NCBI GenBank assembly: GCA_020636315.1 | Contig: JACJYA010000015.1 | Location: 1-64,000, forward strand | DNA from: Lewinellaceae bacterium | GTDB lineage: Bacteria; Bacteroidota; Bacteroidia; Chitinophagales; Saprospiraceae | Reading direction: 5' to 3' | DNA: 64,000 bases | Shown: positions 24,624 to 33,918 of the stretch, in pieces | How the letters are laid out: each line of letters opens with the position of its first letter | How positions within the stretch are numbered: the stretch's first letter is position 1 | The notes under the pieces: generated by a model | Databases searched by the model: none | What the model was told of the DNA's origin: nothing | What the model saw: the letters and a program-made list of their open reading frames with translations, nothing else | Translations under genes and position numbers: made by a program

Positions 24624-25385
24624 ATGCTCAGCAAAAAAGAACTCAGGCTGCTCAGCTCCTCCCGAGGCATAGAATATCTCCTGATGGCCAAAAATCCCGA
24701 TTTCAAAGGAGTGGCCAGCCAGCTCCTGTACGAGCGCAAACTGGTCAAACTACAGGCCGAACTGATCAAGGCCCAGAACTGGGTGGTGGAAAATGAAGAA
24801 CGGGTAGTGATCATTGTTGAGGGCCGCGAATTTGCCGGTAAGGGAGACGCCATCCGGGCTTTTACCGACCACCTTAACCCTCGATCTATGCGGGTTGTAG
24901 CCCTCCAGAAGCCCACCTCCAGAGAACGGGGGCAGTGGTACTTCAAACGCTATATTCAGCAACTGCCCGAACGGGGCGAGATTGCCTTTTTCGACCGAAG
25001 CTGGTACAACCGCGCCATCGTGGAGCCCGTCAACGGCTTCTGCACCCAGGATGAGTACGAACGTTTCATGAACGAGGTCAACCACTTCGAAGAAATGCTC
25101 ATCGGCGACGGTATCCGCCTCATGAAGTTCTACCTCTCCATCTCCAAAGAAGAGCAGAAAAAGCGCATCCAGGCCGTTCGTAAAGACCCGCTGCGCCGTT
25201 GGGAACTCACCCCCGTTGACCTCGCCGCCATGAACCTCTGGGACGAATATACCCACTACAAAAAGCAAATGTTTAAACGAACAGATGGAAAGGCCAACCC
25301 CTGGATAAGGATCAAGGCCGATGACAGGCGTCAGGCACACCTCGAAGGAATCAGAAGGATATTGAAGCAATTGCCTTATAAATAG
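24624..25385 (+). CDS. Polyphosphate kinase 2 family protein, copy 2 with altered Walker A
   Basis: A 253-residue paralogue of the preceding gene. The P-loop reads GREFAGKGD (67-75): the conserved Asp is replaced by Glu69 and the last Gly by Asp75, while the Lys is kept. FFDRSWYNR (122-130) is intact. Loss of the conserved Asp side-chain length could shift nucleotide preference or activity. Tandem PPK2 genes may form a hetero-oligomer; this is inference. It ends five bases before the convergent sulfotransferase-like gene. Confidence 0.92.
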   Translation: MLSKKELRLLSSSRGIEYLLMAKNPDFKGVASQLLYERKLVKLQAELIKAQNWVVENEERVVIIVEGREFAGKGDAIRAFTDHLNPRSMRVVALQKPTSRERGQWYFKRYIQQLPERGEIAFFDRSWYNRAIVEPVNGFCTQDEYERFMNEVNHFEEMLIGDGIRLMKFYLSISKEEQKKRIQAVRKDPLRRWELTPVDLAAMNLWDEYTHYKKQMFKRTDGKANPWIRIKADDRRQAHLEGIRRILKQLPYK

Positions 25386-25390
25386 CCGGA

Positions 25391-26953
25391 TCACTCCGGG
25401 TACAAAGGCAGCCGCTCCGCCCGATAGATCATATCGGATTTCGCCCAGGTGTCACCGGTTGAGAAGGCATTTTTGTACTTGATGACGGCTTCGAAGACCA
25501 CCTCGCCGCCGGGAGCGGTTACCTCTATCATCCTGCCCTCCCTGATGCCGGGCTGGTTAATGTTGCCCGGGCAGATCAGGCGGTTGCCGGTGGCCGGCAG
25601 GTAATCGACATCGCTGATGTTGGAAGAATGGATCTCTTCCCCTCTTTCCCTGCCGTATTCCCAAACCTGTTCAACTGTCCTCAGGACGGAATCCACCTCG
25701 TACTCCACTCCACGGATAAAAGGTTCGTTGTTGCCGAAGTTTTTCTGAAAACTGTTGTCGAAACAAAAAACATGGCCATTCGGAAGGAGCATAGCGGCGT
25801 GTTGGCCCCAGGGCCAGCTGAAGCCCGTTGCATCTTCCGCGCCCTGCTGAACTTCCTCTCCGTAAGGCGCGCCGCCCTCATCAATGGCGGTGAGCAAATA
25901 CCCGGCGGTATTGGGGCCGTTGCCGGCCGGGCCCGCCTGCTCCCATCCCCGATGGGGAGCCAGGATCCATTCCAGCTGATTATCCTGGCTGACCTTGATA
26001 ATGCCCTGGTGCCGTCCGGAGATCAGCAGCCCGCCGTCGGTTTCATCGTACCAGACGGAGTTCACATGAACCCAGTCTGTGCTGTTCCACACCAGGTCGA
26101 ACCGGTCGATGTCCAGCACCTGCCGCAGGTCCCATTCCCGGACGATGCCACCGCTGTTTCGATCCACTTCTATGAAGTGGTCCAGGCGGGTATCCAGCCC
26201 TTCTTTAGTTACACACACGATGAAGTTGCCATCCGGCTTTTCGATCTGGTCGTGATGCTGAAAATAGCCCGGAAAACTCCATCGGTTGACTTCCTTCCCG
26301 AGCATGTCGTATTCGTAAAGCGCCTGTTCGTGCGACCACAGCCAGTTGCCGTTGCGCAGGCGCTCGAAAGGGCCGATCCAGCCCCGGATGAAGTCCAGGT
26401 TCATGTACCAGCGGATCTGCCCGCCGGGATCGAATATCAGCGGATAGAAACGGAAGTAGCCTCCTCCGCCCAGGCTCATCTCGATCAGGTTCCAGCCGGG
26501 TTCCAGGCGTTCCGGCCGCTTTTTTATGATCTCGATCTCGGGAAGAAAATCCGGCAGCGGAGGGGCTTCAACGGTAAGAGTGTCATATCCATAGTAGGAG
26601 TTGTCGGTATTTGAAATTTTGAAGATAATTTCGTTTTCCCGGCCCGGATATAGCCCCAGGACCAGCATCTCATGGCTTAATGCTCCTGGTTTTGAGGCCA
26701 CCTGAACCGGATACTCCCCGGGGATCTGCATTTCCACTTCCGTCCGCTCCAGGGTGGATATCCGGGCTATGCCTGCCAACGGCGTCAGGCCATTTGGGTC
26801 CATTTCGATGGTAATAGGAGCACTTAACAGGTTCCCGACAGGGACTTCTTTCGGCCCATTATCATCCGGGGGAGGAATATCATCTTCCTGCCGGCAGCTC
26901 AAAACGGCAAGGAGAAACAGGGCGGCGGAGAGAGCGAATGGCTTCTTGAGCAT
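25391..26953 (-). CDS. Arylsulfotransferase (ASST)-like lipoprotein
   Basis: This 520-residue protein has a lipoprotein signal (SAALFLLAVLSC) and a six-bladed-propeller-like body. Visible family segments are FQHHDQIEKPDGNFIVC, DWVHVNSVWYDET with GGLLISGRHQGIIKV, LEWILAPH and WPWGQHAAMLLPNGHVFCFDN. His residues in the HHD, WVHVNS and GQHA positions correspond to the histidines of ASST-type enzymes, which move sulfate between phenolic compounds. Whether it sulfates anything here is open; many Bacteroidota homologues are uncharacterised. The ATG at 26953 is the start giving the signal. Confidence 0.85.
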   Translation of the reverse strand: MLKKPFALSAALFLLAVLSCRQEDDIPPPDDNGPKEVPVGNLLSAPITIEMDPNGLTPLAGIARISTLERTEVEMQIPGEYPVQVASKPGALSHEMLVLGLYPGRENEIIFKISNTDNSYYGYDTLTVEAPPLPDFLPEIEIIKKRPERLEPGWNLIEMSLGGGGYFRFYPLIFDPGGQIRWYMNLDFIRGWIGPFERLRNGNWLWSHEQALYEYDMLGKEVNRWSFPGYFQHHDQIEKPDGNFIVCVTKEGLDTRLDHFIEVDRNSGGIVREWDLRQVLDIDRFDLVWNSTDWVHVNSVWYDETDGGLLISGRHQGIIKVSQDNQLEWILAPHRGWEQAGPAGNGPNTAGYLLTAIDEGGAPYGEEVQQGAEDATGFSWPWGQHAAMLLPNGHVFCFDNSFQKNFGNNEPFIRGVEYEVDSVLRTVEQVWEYGRERGEEIHSSNISDVDYLPATGNRLICPGNINQPGIREGRMIEVTAPGGEVVFEAVIKYKNAFSTGDTWAKSDMIYRAERLPLYPE

Positions 26954-27101
26954 ATTACAGATAGTTTTGTCAATTTTTTGAGGAGAAGTTACTGAATTTT
27001 CCTTAAATTGGTGAAACAAAACCCGATTGTTTCCCCGAGTGGTTGAGAAAGGCCAAAGCCTCACTATTGCTGTCCTTGTCAACCGCCCAAAAAAGAACAC
27101 C

Positions 27102-28190
27102 ATGTCCAGGAAAAACACGCTATTCCTCAGCACCCGCAAAGGGCTCATCGTTTGCTCCCGCCGTTCCGGCGGCTGGGCCATTTCCGAAAGCCATTTCGAC
27201 GGCATCCCCGTCACTTTCACCTACGAAGACGAACGCAACGGCGCCTGGTGGGCCGCCCTCGACCACGGCCACTGGGGCGTCAAACTGCACCGCTCCTCCG
27301 ACCGGGGGGCTTCCTGGGAAGAAGTATCTGCTCCGGCCTACCCGGAAGGAGCGGAAGTCAAAGAAGGCGTGCCGGCCGCCACCAAATACATCTGGAGCAT
27401 TCAGCACGGCGGCCAGTCCCACCCCAACCGCCTCTGGCTGGGCACCATCCCCGGCGGCCTGTTCCGCAGCGAAGATGGAGGCAATAGGTTCGAACTGGTG
27501 GAATCCCTCTGGAACCACCCTACCCGCCCCGATCAATGGTTCGGCGGCGGGTTCGACCAGCCCGGCATCCATTCCATCATCGTCGATCCGCGCGACGAAA
27601 ACCACCTGTACATCGGCATTAGCGTCGCCGGCGTTCTGGAGAGCCGGGACGGCGGCAACAACTGGGCCTTTTGCAATAAAGGCCTGCGCGCCGATTTCCT
27701 CCCCGACCCCTATGCCGAAATCGGCCACGACCCACACCTGCTCGTGGCCGCCCCCTCCAACCCCGACGTGCTCTGGCAACAGAACCACTGCGGAATTTTC
27801 GTCTCTAATGACGGGGGCAACAACTGGGCCGACGTCTCCGAACCCGAAGGCCCGGCCCGGTTCGGTTTCGCCGTAGCTGTCGCCGAAGACGACCCGCAAC
27901 AGGCCTGGGTGGCCCCCGCCATCAGCGACGAGGTCCGCACCGCCGTAGGCCACGGCCTCTGCATCTGCCGCACGGACGACGGAGGAAAAAGCTGGAAAGC
28001 CTTCCGTAAAGGGTTGCCGCAGGAGTTCTGCTACGACATCGTCTATCGCCACGCCCTGGCCGCTGCCGGAGATGATGTGGTTTTCGGCACGACGACGGGT
28101 AATGTCTTTTTCTCACCCGACCGAGGAGATTCCTGGGAGGTTTTGAGTAATTATTTGCCGATGGTGCATGCGGTGGGGTTTGGGGGGTAA
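27102..28190 (+). CDS. BNR/sialidase-like beta-propeller protein
   Basis: A 362-residue protein with Asp-box repeats of the form SxDxGxxW: SSDRGASWEEV, SRDGGNNWAF, SNDGGNNWADV, TDDGGKSWKAF, SPDRGDSWEVL. These mark the seven-bladed BNR propeller also seen in sialidases and in a widespread cytoplasmic exo-alpha-sialidase-like family of Bacteroidota. There is no signal peptide (MSRKNTLFLSTRKGLIVCSR) and I see no Arg triad of true sialidases, so enzymatic activity is doubtful. Divergent from the sulfotransferase-like gene by 148 bp. Confidence 0.85.
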   Translation: MSRKNTLFLSTRKGLIVCSRRSGGWAISESHFDGIPVTFTYEDERNGAWWAALDHGHWGVKLHRSSDRGASWEEVSAPAYPEGAEVKEGVPAATKYIWSIQHGGQSHPNRLWLGTIPGGLFRSEDGGNRFELVESLWNHPTRPDQWFGGGFDQPGIHSIIVDPRDENHLYIGISVAGVLESRDGGNNWAFCNKGLRADFLPDPYAEIGHDPHLLVAAPSNPDVLWQQNHCGIFVSNDGGNNWADVSEPEGPARFGFAVAVAEDDPQQAWVAPAISDEVRTAVGHGLCICRTDDGGKSWKAFRKGLPQEFCYDIVYRHALAAAGDDVVFGTTTGNVFFSPDRGDSWEVLSNYLPMVHAVGFGG

Positions 28191-28232
28191 CAAGAGGCAC
28201 CTGATTCATCTGGTGCGTAGTTTTCCCTAATT

Positions 28233-28256
28233 ACGCGCCGGCTGAACCCGGCGCGT
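28233..28256. terminator. GC-rich hairpin between convergent genes
   Basis: ACGCGCCGG (28233-28241) and CCGGCGCGT (28248-28256) pair perfectly around a 6-base loop. It sits five bases before the stop of the leftward gene and 43 bases after the stop of the rightward one, so it can act as a bidirectional terminator. Confidence 0.55.
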
Positions 28257-28260
28257 CCCA

Positions 28261-31200
28261 TTATTTCTGCTTAAAAAGGAGCAGTTTGTTTTCAGACAGC
28301 GCCACCAGCAGGTCCTCCTTACCATCCCCGTCCATATCGGTGAGGGCGAAGGATTGAACCGCAGGATATCTGCCCGATGGCTCATACAGAATGTGTTTTT
28401 GCCATTGCCCATTTTGTTTTTCCAGCCAGCCAAGCGTATCACCGCTGTAGAAAATGCGCCTGCGGCCGTCGGGGCCGAAATGCACCGGCAGGAGGCGGTA
28501 AAAGTTTTCCTTATCGTCCTGGTAAAGGTATTCTGTTTGGCCGTCGGAATTGACGAGCATTAGATCGTGGCCATTGTTCTCCCGGGCCAGGATGCCAACC
28601 CGGCCATCCTGATACCGGGCAAGAATAGCTTCAGGAACCAGGTTCTTTTTCTCAGTGGGGATATAAAAAGGCTCCAGGAACTGGCCATTCTGGGGCGAGA
28701 ATAGATATATCGCCATCTTATTTTCCCGGTATTTCCCGACAATGCAGTCTGAAAAGCCGTCTCCGTTGTAGTCGGCCAGCAAAAAATCGTCTCCCCATTG
28801 GGTGGAGGGTAACGCCTGGGGCTCGCCGAAAGCAGGGCCGCTTTCCCCCCGGCTCCAGTAGAGGCCTTTACCGGTGTCAAAGAAAAGATCCGGCTGCCAA
28901 TCCCGGTCGATATCCAGCAGTTGCATCTGCCGGGCCAGGCTGAAGGGCTTACCCAGCGTCTCCACTGTCCATTCTTCTCCCTTAGTATCCTGTTTCAGCG
29001 CAATATGAAAAGCGGTGTCGTACCTAAGCAGGGCCATCATGGGCGCATTCCTTTTTGCAGGAGCGATCAGGAGTTCACTCGTGTTCCGGTAACCCAGGTT
29101 TTTGAATATCGGATGAAAGCCGGAGGGGCGTTCCTCCATAGCCGGATTGGCCATCCATCCCAGTTCATTCGTTGCGCGGTTTTCGACGATGAGGTCCGGA
29201 TGGCCGTCTCCGTTGAAGTCTGCAGGCTGTTCGTTTCTGTCAAAGCCCAGGCTGGGCAGGATGTAAGGGCGGCGGATGAAAGTGTCGCGGGCGGCATCGA
29301 AGGTGTAGCTGTTGGCCAGATGGTGCCGGGGAGCCGTGAGCAATAAGTCGATGTAACCGTCCAGGTTCAGGTCGGCAGAGCTGAAGGACTGCTCCGCCCT
29401 GGTCATCCGGATGCCCGAAGGACGGATATCCCTGAGTACGCCCTCTTCATTTTTTATCCAGAACGGGTGGCCTCGCTCGGCAAAGACATCCGGCCATCCA
29501 TCCCGGTTGATGTCAAGGGTATGCAGGCGGTACAGCGGAGTGAATATCCTCGGATTTTCTCCGTAGAAGATGGAATCCTGAAAAGCGAATTGTCGTTTGC
29601 CAGGCTCGATCTCGTGATGGTGCAGGTGGTTCGTCATACCCTGCGACAGCAGAAACTCATAATTTCCGTCCCGGTCGAAATCGCCGCCGGTGAAGGCGGC
29701 ATTAGTATGCTGCAGCGGTATGGTTTGCAATTCCACCAGTTCGTCGCTTTTCATTTTCAGCCAGTGCAGCGCGCTTTCCTTACAGCAGTCTCCGGCGAGT
29801 ACCAGCAGTTGGGGAAAACCATCCGGATCGAAGGCCATAATTTCTATTTTCTCCGGGCCCCGGATCGGAGTATTCAGCACTTGTGGTTCTGAAAAATTGC
29901 CTTTCCCATCCAGGTTTTCCAGCCAGGTGAACGCATCATGGCTCAGGGAGCCGATAAGCAGGTCCTGGCCACCATCCTGCCCGATGTCGGCCGGAAGGAT
30001 CAGCTTTATGCCTTTCAGATTCGGGATCAACGTCCGGGCCTCACCGAATGCTCCTCCCTCATTGAACCAGGCCACCAGAGAGGGATAACCGGCGCGGGCG
30101 GCGGCGATATCCTTTCTCCCGTCGCCGTTCAGGTCGGCCACCGCCAGTTGCAGGATGTCCTGGCAATCCTCACAGATGAGGTGGGGTTTGTTCCATTCCG
30201 GGCCGGGGAACCATTCCAGGCGGCGGCCTTCCTCCGAAAGGCAGAGCAGGTCGGTATGTCCGTCCTGATCGACATCCAGGGCATCGGTGCGGACGGGGTA
30301 GCCCAGCGACCGCATCAGTAGCCGGGGAGGATGAAAGAAGGGGGAATCCCACTCCGGCGCTTCAGCCGGTGAGGGCGCCTCAGAAGGGGCGGCCATTTCC
30401 AGGGAGTTCGTCTTGAGGATGATCACTTTAGGGCCTTCTGGTTTCGCATTATACGCCTGGGCCCCGAACAGGAGGAGCCCGCCCCCGGGAGCCGGGAAGA
30501 TGCCGGCCGCCTCTTCCGAATAGGAACTGGGAAACGTCTGTGACCATTCGATCTCCAGTTCAGCATTCAACCTGGCCAGATACAGGTTTTGCCCGTATGA
30601 TCCCAAATTAAACTGGTGGCCCAAAAGGACGAAACCCTGGTCCGAAACCGGAAGAATGCGGCTGGCTTTCTCCACAAAGGCGCTTCCCAGGTTGAGATCC
30701 CGCAGCAGGCGCCCGTCGGCGCCGAACTCATAGCCGGCCAGCGAACGGGCGCCCTTGGCAAAGGCCAGTATCCGCCCATCGGAGGTTGACGCCAGGAGGT
30801 TGAAAAGGAAAGCCTTGTGTTCAGAAGGCGTCACACTCTCCCAAAGCAGCCCTTCCTCCCGATTTACTTCACAGAGGTAACCGCCGATGCCGCTTTGTTG
30901 CCCCCCGATCACAAACCGCCCGCCGGACAGGGGCAGCACATCACCGGCAAAAACGCGCCCGCCTTCGGGAAAGATGCGTTGTTCCCAGAGCTCTTTGCCG
31001 TTCTCATCAATGGCCAGCAGGCGCACAAAGAATTTTTCCTCCAGATAGTCGCGGCCCTGGCCGAGCAACACGTACCCACTGCCATCCGGAATCGGGGCCA
31101 GATCGATCAATTGCTCGGAATCATTGGGAAAGGTTTTTTCCCAGATCACTTCTCCTTCCGGGCTTGCCCTCAGCGCCATCATTTGTGATGGCTGATAATT

Positions 31201-31521
31201 GGCGGTGAACGTAGAGCCGGCAATCAGAATGCTGTTGTCGGGGAAGGCGCCGATCCGCTTCGCCCTTCCATTGATCGGGAATTCTTTATACCAGATCTCA
31301 TTCCCCTCTTCATCAACCTTATAGGCCCAGGCCTTGCCTTCTTTTTCCTGCACCAGCCGCGAACCGCCAATGTAGTAATGGCCATCATTCGTAGCCGCCA
31401 CATCAACCAGGGATGGGGCGCCGGCCTTCCCCAGGGTTTTCCGCCAGGCCTGCCCGTTGGCGGAGGAAAAGGATAAAACCCAAAAGCAAAAGGTGAGCAG
31501 TAGGAGCGCGTTTCTCGTCAT
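28261..31521 (-). CDS. Large secreted FG-GAP/VCBS-repeat propeller protein
   Basis: A 1086-residue protein with signal peptide (LLLLTFCFWVLSFSSANG, cut near residue 24). The N-terminal ~370 residues look like a WD/PQQ-type propeller. From ~405 onward about ten calcium-binding FG-GAP motifs appear, for example DVDQDGHTDLL, DLNGDGRKDIA, DFDRDGNYEFL, DLNLDGYIDLL, DFNGDGHPDLI and the last DMDGDGKEDLL near the C-terminus. Some loops are degenerate (DIDRDWQPDLF). There is no T9SS sorting domain at the end. Likely an extracellular or outer-membrane-associated protein; ligand unknown. Confidence 0.85.
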   Translation of the reverse strand: MTRNALLLLTFCFWVLSFSSANGQAWRKTLGKAGAPSLVDVAATNDGHYYIGGSRLVQEKEGKAWAYKVDEEGNEIWYKEFPINGRAKRIGAFPDNSILIAGSTFTANYQPSQMMALRASPEGEVIWEKTFPNDSEQLIDLAPIPDGSGYVLLGQGRDYLEEKFFVRLLAIDENGKELWEQRIFPEGGRVFAGDVLPLSGGRFVIGGQQSGIGGYLCEVNREEGLLWESVTPSEHKAFLFNLLASTSDGRILAFAKGARSLAGYEFGADGRLLRDLNLGSAFVEKASRILPVSDQGFVLLGHQFNLGSYGQNLYLARLNAELEIEWSQTFPSSYSEEAAGIFPAPGGGLLLFGAQAYNAKPEGPKVIILKTNSLEMAAPSEAPSPAEAPEWDSPFFHPPRLLMRSLGYPVRTDALDVDQDGHTDLLCLSEEGRRLEWFPGPEWNKPHLICEDCQDILQLAVADLNGDGRKDIAAARAGYPSLVAWFNEGGAFGEARTLIPNLKGIKLILPADIGQDGGQDLLIGSLSHDAFTWLENLDGKGNFSEPQVLNTPIRGPEKIEIMAFDPDGFPQLLVLAGDCCKESALHWLKMKSDELVELQTIPLQHTNAAFTGGDFDRDGNYEFLLSQGMTNHLHHHEIEPGKRQFAFQDSIFYGENPRIFTPLYRLHTLDINRDGWPDVFAERGHPFWIKNEEGVLRDIRPSGIRMTRAEQSFSSADLNLDGYIDLLLTAPRHHLANSYTFDAARDTFIRRPYILPSLGFDRNEQPADFNGDGHPDLIVENRATNELGWMANPAMEERPSGFHPIFKNLGYRNTSELLIAPAKRNAPMMALLRYDTAFHIALKQDTKGEEWTVETLGKPFSLARQMQLLDIDRDWQPDLFFDTGKGLYWSRGESGPAFGEPQALPSTQWGDDFLLADYNGDGFSDCIVGKYRENKMAIYLFSPQNGQFLEPFYIPTEKKNLVPEAILARYQDGRVGILARENNGHDLMLVNSDGQTEYLYQDDKENFYRLLPVHFGPDGRRRIFYSGDTLGWLEKQNGQWQKHILYEPSGRYPAVQSFALTDMDGDGKEDLLVALSENKLLLFKQK

Positions 31522-31594
31522 GTCGTGAGGTCTTGGTGAACTAAACCGGCTTTTTTCAGAGAAAGTCGTAATTTAGGAATCCAGGTTGTCCTTA

Positions 31595-31623
31595 TTAAGT
31601 GGCAATTTTCTATTGCCGCTTAA
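31595..31623. terminator. Hairpin, near-copy of the 1607-1635 hairpin
   Basis: TTAAGTGGCAAT (31595-31606) and ATTGCCGCTTAA (31612-31623) with loop TTTCT; only one base of the left arm differs from the copy at 1607, a change that still allows G-U pairing. It lies between divergent genes, so it is a repeat or leader element rather than a normal terminator. Confidence 0.5.
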
Positions 31624-31652
31624 TTTCATGATAATCAGAAAGCCCTGGTAGC

Positions 31653-31699
31653 AAGTTTCAGTTGAAACTTAGGCGCTAATCAAAAAATTAGCGCCTAAG
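31653..31699. repeat. Two adjacent perfect hairpins in a divergent promoter region
   Basis: AAGTTTCA/TGAAACTT (31653-31660/31663-31670) overlaps a 13-bp stem CTTAGGCGCTAAT/ATTAGCGCCTAAG (31668-31680/31687-31699, loop CAAAAA). They share bases, so only one can form at a time. They precede the propeller gene by 60 bp. Confidence 0.6.
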
Positions 31700-31758
31700 C
31701 AGCCTTACTCCCGGAGCCTTTCATCTAGAAATTACCAGGCGGTTAAAAATAACAAACA

Positions 31759-33912
31759 ATGGCTAAAAACGCGCACCTCCTGATCCTTTTTGCTCTATTC
31801 CCTCTTCTGCTCAGCAGCCAGCCTTCATGCTGGCGCACTTTCACTCAGATAAAGAATTGCCGGCAATTCCTGGAAACCGATAATGCTCTCTGGATGGCTA
31901 CCAACGGAGGAATTCTGGAATTCGCACTCCCCGGGCGGCAGCTGGCCCGGCATTTCACGCCATTCAACACGGCCTTTCCCACCTCTTCCGTAATCGGTAT
32001 GGCAGCCGATCAACGGGGAACGATTTGGGTGGCCACCGAAAAGCAAGTGGGCAAAGTGGAAGCAGATGGCATCATCCCTGTTCCCGAACTGGTGGACGGG
32101 CTGGCCGCTGCCGCCGGCGCCCAACCTCAGCTAAGCGCCCTGCTCATTGGCCGGGACGGGCAATGGTGGGTGGGCGCCCACAAGAACGGACTGTTCCGCT
32201 ACGATGGAAGGTCCTGGAGGCAATACGCCGCCGATGCCCCTGAGCTTTCCGTCAACAATATTCAGGAAGACGACCAGGGCAACATCTGGGTCAGCAGCAA
32301 CCGCGGAGTAGCCAAAGTCTCGGATAACAGCCTGGCCTTTCTTCCTCTTCACCCCAGCCTGGATGGCCGCCCGGCAGATGGCATCGCCATCGATAAAGAA
32401 AACAACATCTGGATCTCCCGTGGCAGACAATTGTTCCGGTTTGACGGCAGGGAAACTACAGAGCACAACCTCCGGTCCTATTATGGAGATCAGCTGTCCA
32501 AACCCATCAGCCAATTGTCCCTGGGGAAAGACGGCAGGTTGTACGCCCTGGCGGATGGCAACATTTATCGCCTGGGTAGGGAAGGCTGGCGCAAGGCCGC
32601 CTGGTCCTACCCCAATCAGCCGGTGGAGGCCTTCCATGCCGGGCAGGACGGCGCCATCTGGGGCTTCGGCAATCGTTTCGGAGGGCTGAAGATCTGGGAA
32701 ATGCGCCGTTGGACAGCATCTTCATTGCCGGGCCTACACCTGGTTTCATCCAAGGTCAGTTCATTTCTGGAAACGGATGATGCCGTCTTCCTGGTAAGCA
32801 GCAGCGACCTGATCCGCTACGAAGGCGAAGCATCAAAAACCCTTCTGGAAAACCCGAGGCTGGGCTACACTGGAGTACTTGCCGAACTGCCCTCCGGAAA
32901 CCTGCTGCACACCTATTACCATCACGGAGATATGCAGCTTATCGCCGACGAGCTGGACCCTCAAAGCGGCCGCCGGCTCAACCGGGCCTTCTGCAAGGTG
33001 AAACAACGGGTTGCTCTCCTGAGGTCGTACGCTGGTGAGGAAGGTATTCTCATCTTTTCCACCAGAGGAGTATTTCTGTATTCGCCCGAAAAGCAATCTC
33101 TATCAACCTATCGGGATGTCACATTACCGGCCGGGAGGGTAAAAGCCATTGATATGGATGACGAAGGGCGCCTTTGGGCATGGAATGAAAATGGCCTCTT
33201 TCTGCTGGAAGGAGACAGCTGGGTTCTCTTCGGGCAGGAAGATCATCCTTTCCAAAATGCGGCTTCCATCCGAGGGTTTCGCATCGGTTCCGACGGGCGC
33301 CCCTGGGCAGTATATTCCTTCTATATTTATAAATACGAAAAAGGGGCCTGGCAAAAAGTAGTCCATCTGCCGATGAACCGCATCTTCTGCAGCGATCCTT
33401 TCTATCTGGAATTCGGCCCACAGGGCAACCTGTGGCTCGGCCGCCGCAACCGCCTGTGGAAATACGACGGCCGGGAGTGGATGAGCGTAGCCGCACAAGC
33501 CCTGAAGCAGGCTGGTGGTTGGGTCAGCGCTATCCATGCCTCCCTGGACGGTAAAAAACTGTGGGTGGGTTCCACCTCCGGATTCTTCGAACTGGATATC
33601 GGCTGCCTGTCAGCCTCCGGGGCCGTTAGCAACCAGGGAGGAACTTCCGGCGAGGTTTCCGGCATCGACTTCAGCGTTTCTCCCAACCCGTTCAGCCGCT
33701 TTCTCAATATTCATCTGAAACGGATCGGACCGGAACCGTTCCAATTGTCCATGCGCAATGCCGATGGCCGGACGGTTATGGACCGGACTCATTACGAACC
33801 GCAGGAGCACATCTTCCTGGATTTTACGAACCAGTTGTCCGCCGGCGTTTATTTCATTACCCTGGCTCAGGGTGAAGAGGCCCTCACGCGGCAGGTGGTT
33901 AAAGGGGAATAG
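31759..33912 (+). CDS. Two-component-regulator-type propeller protein with T9SS sorting domain
   Basis: This 717-residue protein has a signal peptide (HLLILFALFPLLLSSQ) and many Reg_prop blades of the form DxxGxxWxxS/T: DQRGTIWVATE, GRDGQWWVGAHKNGLFRYDG, DDQGNIWVSSNRGVAKV, DKENNIWISRG, DEGRLWAWNENGLFLL, GPQGNLWLGRRNRLWKYDG, DGKKLWVGSTSGFFEL. The last ~85 residues (FSVSPNPFSRFLNIHL, then GVYFITLAQG) are a type A T9SS sorting domain. It is therefore the propeller sensor portion of a hybrid regulator made as a surface protein, without kinase. It ends 6 bp from the convergent ABC gene. Confidence 0.85.
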   Translation: MAKNAHLLILFALFPLLLSSQPSCWRTFTQIKNCRQFLETDNALWMATNGGILEFALPGRQLARHFTPFNTAFPTSSVIGMAADQRGTIWVATEKQVGKVEADGIIPVPELVDGLAAAAGAQPQLSALLIGRDGQWWVGAHKNGLFRYDGRSWRQYAADAPELSVNNIQEDDQGNIWVSSNRGVAKVSDNSLAFLPLHPSLDGRPADGIAIDKENNIWISRGRQLFRFDGRETTEHNLRSYYGDQLSKPISQLSLGKDGRLYALADGNIYRLGREGWRKAAWSYPNQPVEAFHAGQDGAIWGFGNRFGGLKIWEMRRWTASSLPGLHLVSSKVSSFLETDDAVFLVSSSDLIRYEGEASKTLLENPRLGYTGVLAELPSGNLLHTYYHHGDMQLIADELDPQSGRRLNRAFCKVKQRVALLRSYAGEEGILIFSTRGVFLYSPEKQSLSTYRDVTLPAGRVKAIDMDDEGRLWAWNENGLFLLEGDSWVLFGQEDHPFQNAASIRGFRIGSDGRPWAVYSFYIYKYEKGAWQKVVHLPMNRIFCSDPFYLEFGPQGNLWLGRRNRLWKYDGREWMSVAAQALKQAGGWVSAIHASLDGKKLWVGSTSGFFELDIGCLSASGAVSNQGGTSGEVSGIDFSVSPNPFSRFLNIHLKRIGPEPFQLSMRNADGRTVMDRTHYEPQEHIFLDFTNQLSAGVYFITLAQGEEALTRQVVKGE

Positions 33913-33918
33913 GGGAAA

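Noticed and set aside
28261..31521. T9SS sorting domain on the large FG-GAP protein
   Set aside because: The C-terminus ends in an FG-GAP motif (DMDGDGKEDLL) with no PNPF/GxYxxxI pattern.
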